From: Larix kaempferi
Taxonomy: Eukaryota; Streptophyta; Pinopsida; Pinales; Pinaceae
Assembly: GCA_027924585.1 (NCBI GenBank)
Contig: BSBM01000372.1
Span: forward strand, 32,048,001 to 32,112,000
Length of the DNA: 64,000 nucleotides
Reading direction: 5' to 3'
Part shown: positions 1-12,000 of the stretch, piece by piece
Numbering within the stretch: the stretch's first letter is position 1
Layout: every line of letters starts with the position of its first letter
Program-made: the position numbers and the translations under genes
The notes under the pieces: generated by a model
Told to the model about the DNA's origin: nothing
Databases searched by the model: none
The model's input: the letters and a program-made list of their open reading frames with translations, nothing else

Positions 1-166
1 TTTTTTTGTCACGTGATAAGAGACCGGAAATTAGCCACTAAACTATCATTTGGTCGTTTATATGCGAATTTTGGTCATTTTTTTGGTCGCTTATCTCTAA
101 TTTTTGGTCACTAATTTAGTCCTTTTTAGCCATTTTATATGCAAATATTCACTGATTTCTGTAGAT
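1..166. repeat. AT-rich stretch with recurring TTTGGTC motif
   Basis: The word TTTGGTC or a close variant recurs at least five times in the first 120 bases, separated by 10 to 25 AT-rich bases. No open reading frame or known domain is visible. It may be the edge of a degraded repeat whose remainder lies outside the window. Confidence 0.4.
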
Positions 167-237
167 AGGGTATGGAGGAATCGAACCACCAATATCCTTC
201 CTGTAAGGCACGTGCTCTTCCATTGAGCTAGTACCCT
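167..237 (-). tRNA. tRNA-Val(UAC)-like sequence, probably a pseudogene
   Basis: On the minus strand the 71 bases fold with normal tRNA spacing. The acceptor stem has 6 of 7 pairs, the D stem is a perfect GCTC/GAGC, the anticodon loop is 7 nt with TAC in the centre, the variable loop is 5 nt, and the T arm has 4 of 5 pairs. An A-box-like segment and a near-perfect B box (GGTTCGATTCC) are present. The anticodon stem has two mismatches out of five, so it is more likely a decayed tRNA copy, perhaps of organellar origin, or a tRNA-derived SINE head than a working gene. Confidence 0.45.
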
Positions 238-1136
238 TGAAGTCCTGTAGTGTATTAAGAACCATGACATAGATTTCTAGAAGCATTGTAATTGAATCTT
301 GCCTCCAAATCTGAATTTTATCTTAAATGTTATTTGAATAGTCTATAATAGTTGATCCATCAATAGCTAAGCCATCTTCCTCAACAAATTGCTTAAATCC
401 AATCACGTAATTATTTGCAACTAGTTCAAGGAGAACTGAGAAACATTTTAAAGTTTCCTTCCTTTTACTCAATTGTTTCTCAATATGTGCAATTTTCGAT
501 TATCTTCACTATGCACACTGAATTTTGATTACTTTGGTGCTCCACATGTATGCTTTCTTTAAATTGATATATTCAACAACATACTCCCAATAGAAAGCAC
601 AAAATGTTGTTAGGATGTCAATTTTAAAACTCAACTTAAAACTAGAATCTAGACAATAGTATAACAAAAAGCACACACATAAAGTTGAATTAGAACACAC
701 CCACAAACAAAGAAAATATATGCAATGTTAGATAGGTTAGTTGGGAATATGAGGGATGAACTAGGCTATTCAAATTTGGCAGGTAACATAGTGGTTGCAG
801 CAGATAGATCACATGGTTATATGTATTTGTATGTCTGTAAGTATCTTTAGATAGATATGTATATGTATGTCTGTAAGTATCTTTAGATAGATAGATAATA
901 AATACAACATACTTCTCATCAAATGCATTAAGAAAAAAATCCAATTGCTGTGAAAGAAGGAATTAAACGAGTGTAAAAGCTATATAATTGATATGATACA
1001 TACTTGTATCCTCTAGGGTAAGAGTATGGTGGAGGATGGATGGGAGTATTTTGATGTGAACCCATAAATTGTTGTTTTTCAAGTCTGTTATCAAACTCTG
1101 GTTCAGAAAATATATTTCTCATAACATGTGGTTCTC
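238..1136. other. Unassigned DNA downstream of the Sec14-like gene
   Basis: No recognisable gene. Two exon-like minus-strand segments near 1000-1120 and 890-940 lie between plausible splice signals and could be last exons of the Sec14-like gene, but they have no family motif I can name. A 35-base direct duplication rich in ATGTATGTCTGTAAG occurs at 825-895. Confidence 0.3.
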
Positions 1137-2335
1137 AGCTTTCCAAAGGCATGAGTCAGGGGTTTTACTTCTTCATACACAAGAGTCAATTGCGCAATCC
1201 CAACATCCCTTCATTTCATAGGAGAGATAACATCTTCAACATCTGATCCTGACTCTGCCATAGAAGTATCACAATCACCATCCCTAACCTACTATATTGA
1301 AAAAGGAATGATTTTCCAGAACACAATCTGGAAAAAATGCTCAAATTTAATAATGGAAGTGACTAGTAACACCAAAACATCCACTAAAAGAAAAACAACA
1401 TTCGAAATAGATATGTCACCTTCATAAAGTATGGTTTACCGTAAGATATCGGTTTCCCTTCATCAACTGTTACTGCCACAATTTGTTTTTCAAATATCGC
1501 CTCCCCTTTAAGCACCAACTGCAAATGTGAGATGTAAGCGAACACTATCCACAATCAAATTGTAATCCACAATTAACTAGAAAAATTTACTTGTGGACTT
1601 GAGCATCAATCTGAGTATCCCAATGTTATATGGCCAGCTAAACAAAGTAGCAACCAATTATAATAATGTATCAAATAAGAAACCAACCTTGATTATAGAT
1701 GGATCCTTCCAAGGTCCTTTATCAGACCTAAGACACCCTCCTCCATCAACAAAGGTACATGTACCACCCAAAAATTCAGGTAGTTCACTGTTTGTGAAGA
1801 AGGAAACAAATTACAAACTATACCTTAGCCCTCAAGTGAGACAAGTTCAGTTAAATCACCATAAAGAATGAATACCTTTCATCAATGACCTCCAAAAGCT
1901 TGCTTGGGTATTTATGCCCTAGTACCTACACAAGTAGTAATTGATTTTAAATCAAGCAAGAGTCAAATTAAGTGATAGGAAAAGGAATATAAAAGTAACT
2001 TCATCCCACATACATGTATATTATCACTTGTGTTTGGATCAATTAACTTCTTTACAGTACTCGAAAGTATTTTGAAACCCAAACCGCTATTGATGATGAA
2101 CATTCGATGCAAGGTCTGCATGAAATAACTTGCATGTTTGGTCAAATGGGCCATGGACCATGTTGAAGAATATGAAAATGCATTTCCCCAACTCAAATCC
2201 TACTAAGAAAAATGTTCCTAATTACATGAGTTTCATTCCGTCTCTACACGAGCATACCTTAGGATAGTTTTCCCCATAAATTTTTTGTATACGCACAACC
2301 AGATCCCCTAGAGCCTTGCTAAAATTCTCCATGCC
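1137..2335 (-). pseudogene. Sec14-like (SFH type, CRAL-TRIO) phosphatidylinositol transfer protein, 5'-truncated
   Basis: Six minus-strand exons can be followed: 2335-2258, 2115-2014, 1925-1876, 1787-1688, 1518-1420 and one starting at 1288. All have AG/GT borders and every junction keeps phase. The peptide carries hallmarks of the plant Sec14/SFH lipid-binding domain in order: [44 protein letters not shown], then LPEFLGGTC with [14 protein letters not shown]. Such proteins move phosphatidylinositol and phosphatidylcholine between membranes. The N-terminal third of the domain, with the CRAL-TRIO-N helices, is absent: the DNA upstream holds a P450 exon instead. The sixth exon has an in-frame TGA at 1213-1211, after the conserved AESGS region. 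The family call is firm. It is probably a dead fragment because of the missing 5' half and the stop codon, but the splice sites are unusually well kept. Confidence 0.85.
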
Positions 2336-2421
2336 CTGTACTTTGAAAAAAAGAAATATATATATAATTTCTGTTGGCTATTTTTTCATAATGCTCATAT
2401 TCAACTAATATTGACACTTAC

Positions 2422-2511
2422 AAAAACATAATTGGTTTTCTCCAACATTCTTCCAGAATGTGAAACAATGTCATTCTCAAATATCCCAAGACTATAAAGC
2501 ATTCCCAGACC
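2422..2511 (-). other. Exon-like 90-nt segment of unknown identity
   Basis: An open 30-codon minus-strand segment lies between a good acceptor (CTATAG) and a strong donor (GTAAGTG), sitting between the P450 K-helix exon and the first recognised Sec14-like exon. The peptide (contains MLYSLGIFENDIVSHSG) matches neither family as I know them. It may be an exon of either decayed gene, or chance. Confidence 0.3.
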
Positions 2512-2655
2512 CTATAGAATTCAGTAAGCACAAAAATTTCCCATTGATTCATTTTAACTATTAAGAAACTAAAAATGTTTGTTATCTTAGAGCCCCATAT
2601 GGTGCACGCATAAAATTCTCAATTCCCACAAGTTTTAGTCAAAGTGGAGCAATAC

Positions 2656-2806
2656 CGTGCTTTAATGAACATCGCTGCAGAAGTGGTCCAATAGGTAAAA
2701 TCCGAGCAAGATCATGAACAGTTGCCAAGAGAAAATGCATTTCCTACACATTGATTGCACTTGGTGGTGTTGATATCCCAGTGATTGAAACAATTTCTTC
2801 ATAGAC
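2656..2806 (-). pseudogene. Cytochrome P450 exon covering the K-helix region
   Basis: This minus-strand exon starts after TTTTAG and ends at a GTATTG donor. It reads VYEEIVSITGIS near its start and LLATVHDLARILPIGPLLQRC near its end, which is the P450 segment leading into and through helix K. The invariant ExxR is present only as D-L-A-R, so the glutamate is replaced. An in-frame TAG lies about 22 codons in. Its phase (0) matches the end of the I-helix exon (6988) found in the duplicated segments upstream, so it belongs to the same gene. P450s are haem mono-oxygenases of the ER membrane. The substrate cannot be guessed from these fragments. Confidence 0.75.
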
Positions 2807-3033
2807 CTAAAATAGTAAAACAAATTCTCAAGTAAAAAAGGAATGAAGCCAAAAGCAAAGGAAAAAGCACTTTTATTTTGCACTCCTGAAATGCGAATAT
2901 ATGAGAAAAGGGAGAGGGATAACATGGTCAAATACAAATCAAGAATTATATTTGCAAAACCATCTTAGTCTACTTAAATTACGGATACCCCCATATTTAT
3001 ACAAAGAACAAAGGACAAAGAAATTGAATGAAA

Positions 3034-5590
3034 TATTGAAACAAGAAGGATTCAATAGCATCTATTAATTGAGCAACTGTGCAATAACATGACATAAATT
3101 TTTTTAGGAAAAAATATGGTTTTCAAGCCACATCCAACACTAACTACATTCAATTTTATTATTTTCCTGACTTGTATGATTTCACAGCAACACATGCTAG
3201 TTCAATATTTCCACAACTGACAATTCAAATGAATTTAATTTCAATAACGTTCCTGAATGAAATACACACACTTTATCTTCACAGAGAGTTATGTTACTAC
3301 TTTATGTTAGCTGGGTATTTGGATTCTAAATCTGTGCATGTAGTACCTTAGACCATGTTTGTTGTCAATTTCCTGGAAATCTACATTGGAACATGCTTCA
3401 TTGCAGTGTAAGTGTTCAGAACATGATATTTTCAATTCTACACCCATTTCTTTTCACAAAATGCTAATCTAGTACAACTTTGAAGGGCACATAAAAATAA
3501 CTAAACTATCTGGACATGCACATGTGATGATAAATTTCTTTTTCATTTCAAGCTCATGAGGCTAAGCTTATGCTAAAATAATGATAAAAATACATGTATA
3601 AAATCACTAAAACTAAAACCAAGCCACTCTTGATGCATACAAAGAAATTAAGACTTTCTGTAAAGTCAAATATTCTTACAACTTTGTATTAAAGTAACAT
3701 CTGCAGCAAAAATGCAATCTACACATGCAACGTGGTAGTCCTACTTTAAATAAACTTTGTAAATGAATTAGAATAAGGTAATTCAAATGCAATGTATTAT
3801 GGAAATCAAAATGGTGGTCTCATCAGTAAATCAACCACAGAAGAACGAGGAACATATCTCACTCATATATTATCTTCATTCATATAAGAGATAAAAAATG
3901 CATACTTGAACATAAACGAACACAGAATGAAATAAAGTTCTTATGTTGGATTGAATTTTTGGATGCTCTGCAAGTCTTGTGAGCACACCACTTATTATGC
4001 CCAATGTTTCCAGGAAACCATGAAACAACATACCCATGACATTGCCACGAATTTACTCTGATAAATTGAAATGACCTGAAGAATCTATTGGAGATAGAAT
4101 TCCAGATATCAAATAATCAACAAACTCTCTACTCGTCCCTTCATATTCAGCCACAATCCCAGCAACAACATTTTTAGGAAATATCTTTTGACATGATATC
4201 CTTACATTATAATGTTGCTTCTTGCTCTCCTCAATCAGTTGCTCATTTAAGCCTTTCATCCTTGCACATATGGCTTTGTACCTTTGAAAGCTTTTATTCT
4301 ATAATGGCAAAACACTGTAGGTTTCCTAGAAGCAAGTCTCCTATGCAATCATCATTAGTTGTTCTTCAAACTCTCTAGCGGCAAGAAAGACAAGAAACCT
4401 ATCTCCAAAAAGAGTATATCCAAGAATTGAGAAAGCCATGTGATAGGAAGCTGATTTAAGTTAATGTATTTGAAATTTGAGTTGTTCTCACAACTTCTAT
4501 TATTCGTCTAAAAAAATACATTACAAAATAAAACCATAAAAAGCAAGTCAGAAATCACGCCAATGAGTCTTAGCTTTAAGTATACCAGATGCTCGATGTT
4601 CCTCCATTAACTTTAGAAATTCATCACAGTTCTTACGCTCCATGTTAAATTTAAGGCTTGAACATAAACACGTTAGCTTTAAAAAAATTAACTAGTTTCA
4701 TTCATAAATAACAATGCATGGCATAAACTGAAGCATGAACAATATAGCAGAATAAAACATAAGCTACTAATAACAAAAACAAAACATTTTTCCCAAAAAT
4801 AATTCCTTCCAGTGTATACTTAGATCAAGCTTCAAGATCAGATATCAACCCTCATGGTAGATCAATCATGGGACATCACATACGAGAGAGAGTGACTGCA
4901 TAGAAGGACATATGGATACTGCAGAAGGGACAGGTACATGAGAGGAGGATGGATGGTTCAAGATCAAGCACTAACCATCAACAAACCCCATCAAGAGACT
5001 CAACAAGTCATATGGAATTAATATCCAAGGAACTCTAGGTCTCTAGGATAAAACCTATTTGGATAAACCCCTTCAAAGAAAAATAGACCTGTACCATAAA
5101 ATTGAAGATTGGATCACACGTGAGAAGGAAAAGACTCATCCCAAAGTTAGATAACCTCCAAACAAGAACGCTAAGGTATGGATAGACTCGCTGGAAGGAG
5201 GAGAATCCAAAACAAGTGAACACTCAAGCTGGAATGACCTGCAAACCCAAAAAATTCACCTCACACAAGTACATAGTAAAAAACTAGATCAATGCGTCAA
5301 GTGCAAAGTAGAATATCTCATAAAAAATATATCAAGTGAAGGCTAGGGTGCTCTTTTATAACTTGACAATGGATTTCTAGAAGGTCCCCCTCCTAATTTC
5401 TCATTGACCCTTTAGGACCCTTTCCCTTTACTGGACGCTACAACTTAAGGATAGGACGACACAGCAACAAGACAAATCGTTAGGGGATTCTCGGGGGAGT
5501 TGTCTAAAACCTCGACGATTTGGACCAGACAACCATTTTTCAATGGAATCCGACATTTTTTATTTTGCAAAATCTCTATTTAGCAATGTT
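3034..5590. repeat. Segmental duplication, copy A
   Basis: This 2.55-kb segment is repeated at 6078-8648 in the same orientation with offset 3044 to 3057. Identity is high by eye, with scattered substitutions and small indels. It holds the 5' exons of the P450 pseudogene in minus orientation, plus intron and flanking DNA. The rest of the segment (for example 4690-5580) has no coding signal that I can recognise. Confidence 0.85.
3945..4643 (-). pseudogene. Cytochrome P450 5' exons, duplicate A (splice sites lost)
   Basis: Two exons are visible: 4643-4586 (starting ATG, containing NCDEFLKLMEEHRAS) and about 4439-3945. The longer exon carries FGDRFLVFLAAREFEEQL, a helix-E-like part (QRYKAICARMKG), DYLISGILSP and an I-helix segment with LFHGFLETLG. 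In-frame TAG occurs three times and TAA once (near 4053). Compared with copy B, the acceptor AG has become AT and the donor GT has become AT (t3944), so both splice sites of the long exon are destroyed. In frame content it is otherwise closer to intact than copy B. It would join to the K-helix exon at 2806 if it were spliced. Confidence 0.75.
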
Positions 5591-6077
5591 TTCATTGTCA
5601 TTTTGATGGTAAAAATGGATTCAACACTTTAAAAAATCCCCAGGCACCCAAAAAATTCATAAATTGACAGTTGTAACATGGATTTTGAAAAATTCTGATC
5701 AGATTTTTCCAAAATCCTGCCAAGTAAACATGTATATTCCTGCCCAAATTGTTGAATTTGTAGACTACTTCCTTCTAGGGAGGGAATTGCACAAATAACA
5801 CATCGTTTAGCTTTCTTGCAGGTTAGGGAGGCTACACAAGTCACCACAAGTCATCACAAGGAGGGGCACACAATTTTTCTGAATCTCTTTATAGGTATGT
5901 GCTCCATATGAATAATCAAGAAGCATGTCATTAGTGTATACATATTGGAAGGCTTTGTCATAAGTGCTTGGGACTTTTTCCATAGCACTATACTGCTTGC
6001 TCCCAAACCAAGAACCCCGGGAGTGAGCTGGGGGCCCTAGATCACCGCTAGGGACCAAAACATGAACAATCATAACT
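5591..6077. other. Spacer between the duplicated segments
   Basis: About 490 bases with no homologue in the duplicated units as far as they can be seen. It may be the continuation of the repeat unit that copy B lost behind the copia insertion at 8649. No convincing coding region is present. Confidence 0.35.
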
Positions 6078-8648
6078 ATTGAAACAAGAAGGATTCAATA
6101 GCATCTATTAACTGAGAAACCGTGCAATAACATGATATAAAACATTTTAGGCAAAAATATGATTGTCAAGCCACATCCAACACTGACTACATTCAATTTT
6201 ATTATTTTCATGACTTGTATGATTTTCACAGCAACACAGGCTTGTTCAATATTTACACAAATAACAATTCAAATGAATTTAAATTCAATAACGTTCCTGA
6301 ATGAAATTCACACACTTTATCTTCACAGAGAGTTATGTTACTACTTTATGCTAGCTGCGTATTTGGATTCTAAATCTGTGCATGTAGTACCTTATACCAT
6401 GTTTGTTATCGATTTCCTGGAAATCTACATTGGAACATGCTTCATTGCAGTGTAAGTGTTTAGAACATGAGATTTTCAATTCTACACCCATTTCTTTTCA
6501 TAAAACGCTAATCTAGTTCAACTCTGAAGGGCACATAAAAAGAACTAAACTATCTGGACATGCACATGTGATGATAAATTTGTTTTTCATTTCAATATCA
6601 CGAGGCTAAGCTTATGCTAAAATACTGATAAAAATACATATATAAAATCACTAAAACTAAAACCAAGCCACTCTTGATGCAGACAAAGAAATTAGGACTT
6701 TCTGTAAAGTGAAATATTCTTACAACTTTGCTTTAAAGTAACATCTGCGACAAAAATGCAACCTGCACATGCAACATGGTAGTCCTACTTTAAATCACTT
6801 TGTAAACGAATTAGAATAAGGTACTTCAAATGCAGTGTATTATGGAAATCAAAATGGTGGTCTCATCAGTAACTCAACCACAGAAGAATGGGGAACATAT
6901 CTCACTCATATATTATCTTCATTCATATAAGAGAGCAAAAATGCATACTTGAACAGAAACGAACAAGGAATGAAATAAAGTTCTTACCTTGGCTTGAATT
7001 TTTGGATGTTGTACAAGTCTTGTGAGCGCACCACTTATTATGCCTGATGTTTCCAGGAAACCATGAAACAACATACCCATGAAATTGCCACGAATTTCCT
7101 CTGCTAAATTGAAATGACCTGAAGAATCTGGTGGAGATAGAATTCCAGATATCAAATAATCAACAAGCTCTCTACTCTTCCCTTCATATTTAACCACAAT
7201 ACCAGCAACAACATTTTCAAGAAATATCTTTTGACATGATATCCTTACATTATAATGTTGCTTCTTTTCTCTCTTGAATCAATTGCTCAGTAAAGCCTTG
7301 CAACCTTGCACATATGGCTTTGTACCTTTGAAAGATTTTATTCCATAATGGAAAAACATTGTAGGTTTCCTAGAAGCAAGTCTCCTTTGCAATCATCATT
7401 AGTTGTTCTTCAAACTCTCTAGCGGCAAGCAAGACAAGAAACCTATCTCCAAAAACAATAGCTCCAAGAACTGAGAAAGCCATTTGCTAGGAGGCTGATT
7501 CAAGTTAATGTATTTGAAGTTTGAGTTGTTCTCACAACTTATATTATTAGTCTAAAAAAATACATTACAAAATAAAACCATAAAAAGCAAGTCAGAAATC
7601 ACGCCAATGAGTCTTAGATTTAAGTATACCAGATGCTCGGTGTTCCTCCATTAACTTTCAAAATTCATCACAGTTCTTACGCTCCATGTTAAATTTAAGG
7701 CTTGAACAGAAACACGTTAGCTTTAAAAACAAAATTAACTAGTTTGATTCATAAATAACAATGCATAGCATAAATTGAAACTTAAATTGAAGCATGAACA
7801 ATATAAATAAAACATAAGCTACTAATCACAAAAACAAAATATTTTCCAACAAATCCTTCCTTCTGGTGTATACTCAGATCAAGCTTCAAGATCAAATATC
7901 AACCCTCATGGAAGATCAATCATGGGACAACATCACATATGAGAGAGAGTGACTGCAAAGGCCATATGGATACTACAAAAGGGACGAGTACAGGAGAGGA
8001 GGACAGATGGTTCAAGATCAAGTACTAACCATCAACAAACACCATCAAGAGACTCAACAAGTCCTATGGACTTAATCTCCAAGGAACTCTAGGTCTCTAG
8101 GAAAAACCCTAGCTGGATAAACCCCTTCAAACACAAATAGATATGTAGCATAAAATTGAAGATTTGATCACACGTGAGAAGGAAAATACTCATCCCAAAG
8201 TCAGATAAACTCCAAAAAAGAACACTAAGGTATGGATAGACTCACTGGAAGGAAGAGAAGCCAAAACAAGTGAACACTCAAGCTGGAATGACCTGCAAAC
8301 CCAAAACATTCACCCCACACAAGTACATAATAAAACCCCATATCAATGCATCAAGTGCATAGTAAAAGATCTCATAAAAAAATCTATCAAGTGAAGGCTA
8401 GGGTACTCTTTTATAACTTGATAATGGCTTTCTAGAAGGGCCCCCTCCTAATTTCTCATTGACCCCTTAGGACCCTTTCCCTTTACTAGAAACTACAACT
8501 TAAGGATAATACTACACAACAACAAGACAAATCGTTAGGGTATTCTAGGGGGGAGATGTCTTAAACCTCGACGATTTGGACCAGATGACCATTTTTCAAT
8601 GGAATCCGACATTTCGTATTTTGCAAAATTTGTATTTAGCAATGTTTC
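6078..8648. repeat. Segmental duplication, copy B (interrupted by copia LTR)
   Basis: Second copy of the segment at 3034-5590. Homology runs up to 8645-8648 and then stops exactly where the copia LTR (TGTTAAG) begins, while copy A continues. The break is therefore the retrotransposon insertion point, and the duplication is older than that insertion. Confidence 0.85.
6988..7687 (-). pseudogene. Cytochrome P450 5' exons, duplicate B
   Basis: Homologue of the exons in copy A: 7687-7630 and 7486-6988. Here the long exon keeps its acceptor (CTAG) and a perfect donor (AAG/GTAAGA). It shows FGDRFLVLLAAREFEEQL, TYNVFPLWNKIFQRYKA, DYLISGILSPPDSSGHF and the I-helix core MGMLFHGFLETSGIISGAL, where the ETS triplet stands for the usual D/E-T-T/S oxygen-activation motif. 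Damage differs from copy A: a TGA in the short exon, the shared TAG before the TYNVF motif, and a frameshift near 7256. The two copies share one stop and differ in others, so the gene was already broken when duplicated and then decayed independently. Confidence 0.8.
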
Positions 8649-10274
8649 TGTTAAGTTTCAATATGCTAAGATAGATAACATCAATATTACATTCCATTTC
8701 ACAACAATAACATATACAAGATTACTGAAAGAACAACAAGCACAACATAAACACAAGAGACACAATTTATCCTGGGAAACCCTCATGGGGTAGAAAACCC
8801 AACAAAGCTTCCTCAATATAGATGACGAGTAAATACAAAGATGTAATCCCAAAACATGAGCTCCTACTCCTCCATAGCAGATCTCTCTCCTCCTATGAGC
8901 CAATCACAAGTGAGTGAATGTCATGGGGGATTCACTCAATAAACCGCTATCATAGCACGCTTGTTGATGGCATATGAAACAATACCCCTAATTTCACTAA
9001 ATATTGGAAAATACCTTTCAGAATCTTTTTTGTCTACCCCCTCCCAATATGCCTTCCCAATTTAAAAAAACCCCTATTTTCACTAGATATTGTGTGTATC
9101 AATTTTTTCATTAACATTTTTTATACCCCTTTATATTTCTACCTAGTATATTGATATGATACCCCTCTTATGACCCCACATGCATTCTACAATGCACCTT
9201 GCTTCTTTCGATGTATATTGTGGATGCACATTACTTCACCCACAATGCAATTACTCAACCACATATCATTATTATTTGCAACATCTAATGGTCTAATGAA
9301 GAGATAGGAGATCACTTCTTGTATGTCACTAGAGCCAATGCACATAGTACAACATTTAGATTGCATGTTGCAGTTCCCCAATCGCTGACTAATCATGTTG
9401 TGGTCTAGGTATCCAAGCCCCCAGGGCCTGTAACAAGCTCTAGGAGGCTGACTAAACCTCCCAAGCCTTGTAATAAGCACAAGTGGTTGGGTGTTCAAGA
9501 CCCTAAGGCATATTGAGGGCCTATAATAGGCTCTGGAGGCTTAGAGCCTCCCAAGGATATTGGTAACAACTGGTTGAGTGTTATTGGTAACAATTGGTTG
9601 TCAATGAACACTGTCTCTCGACTATGATCGACTGGAAATCCAGTTCACCACGGAACCCCTAGCCTCAAGCATGCCTCAAGAGACGATTTCCCTACTTATT
9701 GGTAAGCCCGAGCCTTGCCTCAACCCGATTTCTCATCCGTCCCTAATCTCGCCATCTCCATTTGGCGGATATTTGTCAGCCCGCCCATATAAAAAATACC
9801 CCAAAGTATTTTTGTATTGTTAAATTAAATAAAAAAAACCTTTTCCCCTTAATATATAAGCAATATAATTTTTAGGTTTTCATGAATATTTAATACCACA
9901 ATATGAATGAACGTGGTATTATATAGCCTTCTAGTGAATCCCCCGTGGTGAATATGTGTTAAATGAGGAACACGCCTCCTCTATTTATACACAACTCCGA
10001 CTTGACTTTTACACTAACTAGGTCAACCCCAACTTAACCACTTAACATAATGTTGATTGGGCCAACCCCACTAGGGTGGTCTAATAACCCTTTAACCCAC
10101 ATGACTCATACAGGGATGACCCCACTAGGGAAGTCTAATAACCCAAGTTACCACATTCTCCACGGAGGAATAAAACATCTCCGGATATACAATAGGGTCT
10201 CCACAGAGGAATGAAACATCTCCAGAATAATAAAGTACAAATATAATATTCTTAGAAGTTACAATATCTCAACA
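8649..10274 (-). repeat. 3' LTR of a minus-strand Ty1/copia element
   Basis: The ends are TGTTAAG at 8649 and CTCAACA at 10274, forming a short imperfect inverted terminal repeat. A pyrimidine-rich CTCCCCCTTAAC follows at once at 10275; read on the minus strand this is a polypurine tract next to a 3' LTR. The left end coincides exactly with the breakpoint in duplicated segment B. Length is 1626 bp. The partner LTR is not in the window, and the interior was interrupted near 12.49 kb by the gypsy element. Confidence 0.75.
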
Positions 10275-10489
10275 CTCCCCCTTAACAAGAATGATATTAT
10301 AACAATATCTGCAGGAGCAAGGAGTCATCAAATACATGATACATCTATAAATCATTGGAAGCTTTCTTCATACATCATCAGTAACTCAAACAGTTACTGG
10401 AAAGTCTTCAAGATCTTCAATACTAGAACATGAACATATTCAGTACTGAGTCTTCATCTTCTACAACACTCAAATAGCTACAGTAACAT

Positions 10490-10850
10490 CATCATCTGGA
10501 TCTCTTGATCAACATAATCAACATCTGGATCCTCTTGATCAACAACATCAACATCTGGATCTGTTGATCAACAACATTAACATCTAGATCCTCTCAATCA
10601 ATAGCATCAACATCTGGATCCTCTTGATCAAAAGCATCAACATTTGGATCCTCTCGATCAATAGCATCAACATTTGGATCCTCTCGATCAACAACATCAA
10701 CATCTGGACCCTCTCGATCAACATCATCAACATCTGGATCTCCTGATCAACAACATCAACATCTGGATCTTCTCGATCGACAACATCATCTGGATCATCT
10801 TGATCAACAGTATTGTCATCTGGATCATCTCGATCAACAGTAGCAGCATA
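10490..10850. repeat. Minisatellite 1, about 30-bp unit
   Basis: About twelve units of a 30-base motif (CATCTGGATC, a short CTCTTGATCA part, then AACAACATC). Since 30 is a multiple of three, several frames stay open on both strands, so the ORFs here are by-products. It lies in the 3' untranslated part of the copia element. Confidence 0.85.
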
Positions 10851-10949
10851 CTCTGCAATACACACGATTCAATTACGGGATGATCAATCCCTCTCAATTT
10901 TAGACACCTCTCATGTCTATGGATGATGCAATCCAGATCTACTTTACAG

Positions 10950-11590
10950 GATGATCAATCCTGATCCTTTTAAGACAAGTCTCATGTCTAAGGACGATGC
11001 AGTCCTTGATCCATTTAAGACAAGTCTCATGTCTAAGGACGATGCAGTCCTTGATCCATTAAGACAAGTCTCATGTCTAAGGACAATATAGTCCTTGATC
11101 CCTTTAAGACAAGTCTCATTCCTAGGGATGATGCAGTCCTTGATCCATTTAAGACAAGTCTCATGTCTAGGGACGATGCAGTCCTTGATCTGTTTAAGAC
11201 AAGTCTCATGTCTAAGGATGATGCAGTATTTGATCTGTTTAAGACAAGTATCATGTCTAGGGACGATGCAGTCCTTGATCCATTTAAGACAAGTCTCATG
11301 TCTAGGGACAATGCAGTCCTTGATCCATTTAAGACAAGTCTCATGTCTAGGAACGATGCAGTCCTTGATCTGTTTAAGACAAGTCTCATGTCCAGGGATG
11401 ATGTAGTCCTTGATCCATTTAAGACAAGTCTCATGTCTAGGGACGATGCAGTCCTTGATCCGTTTAAGACAAGTCTCATGTCTAGGGACGATGCAATCCT
11501 TGATCCGTTTAATACAAGTCTCATGTCTAGGGATGATGTAGTCCTTGATCCGTTTAAGAGAAGTCTAATGTCTAGGGACGATGCAGTCCT
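10950..11590. repeat. Minisatellite 2, 45-bp unit
   Basis: About fourteen units of 45 bases. Each has a part like TTTAAGACAAGTCTCATGTC followed by TAGGGACGATGCAGTCCTTGA. Because 45 is 15 codons, long ORFs appear in three frames on both strands. Protein-like features there (for example repeats of SRDDAVLDPFKTSLM) need not be real coding. Confidence 0.9.
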
Positions 11591-12000
11591 ATCACGTACA
11601 TTTTGAACCAAATGTTCAGGGATGATGCAGTCCTATCACGTACATTTTGAACCAAATGTTCAGGGATGATACAGTACTATCACGTACATTTTGAACCAAA
11701 TGTTTAGGGACGATGCAGTCCTATCACGTACATTTTGAACCAAATGTTCAGGGATGATGGAGTCCTATCACATACATTTTGAACCAAATGTTCAGGGATG
11801 ATGCAGTCCTATCACGTACATTTTGAACCAAATGTTCAAGGACAATGCAGTCCTATCACGTACATTTTGAACCAAATGTTCAGGGACGATGGAGTCCTAT
11901 CACGTACATTTTGAACCAAATGTTCAGGGACGATGCAGTCCTATCACGTACATTTTTAACCAAATGTTCAGGGACGATGCAGTCCTATCACGTCCACTAG
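11591..12000. repeat. Minisatellite 3, 44-bp unit
   Basis: About nine units of 44 bases (TATCACGTACATTTTGAACC, then AAATGTTCAGGGATGATGCA and GTCC). The second half of the unit shares the GAYGATGCAGTCCT core with minisatellite 2, while the first half is new. The two arrays are therefore related and abut. Confidence 0.9.

Noticed and set aside
509-1122. Short minus-strand ORFs
   Set aside because: No conserved motif. Parts could be final exons of the Sec14-like gene, but not as the long ORFs suggest.
9187-9498. 103-codon minus-strand ORF
   Set aside because: It lies inside the copia LTR and has no recognisable domain.
11033-11611. ORFs of 192 and 177 codons on opposite strands with a 15-residue repeat
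   Set aside because: The 45-bp tandem unit keeps three frames open on both strands. No start context or relatives, and the DNA lies in the 3' untranslated part of a copia element.
10490-12000. CRISPR-like array
   Set aside because: The units are contiguous minisatellites without unique spacers, in a plant retrotransposon.
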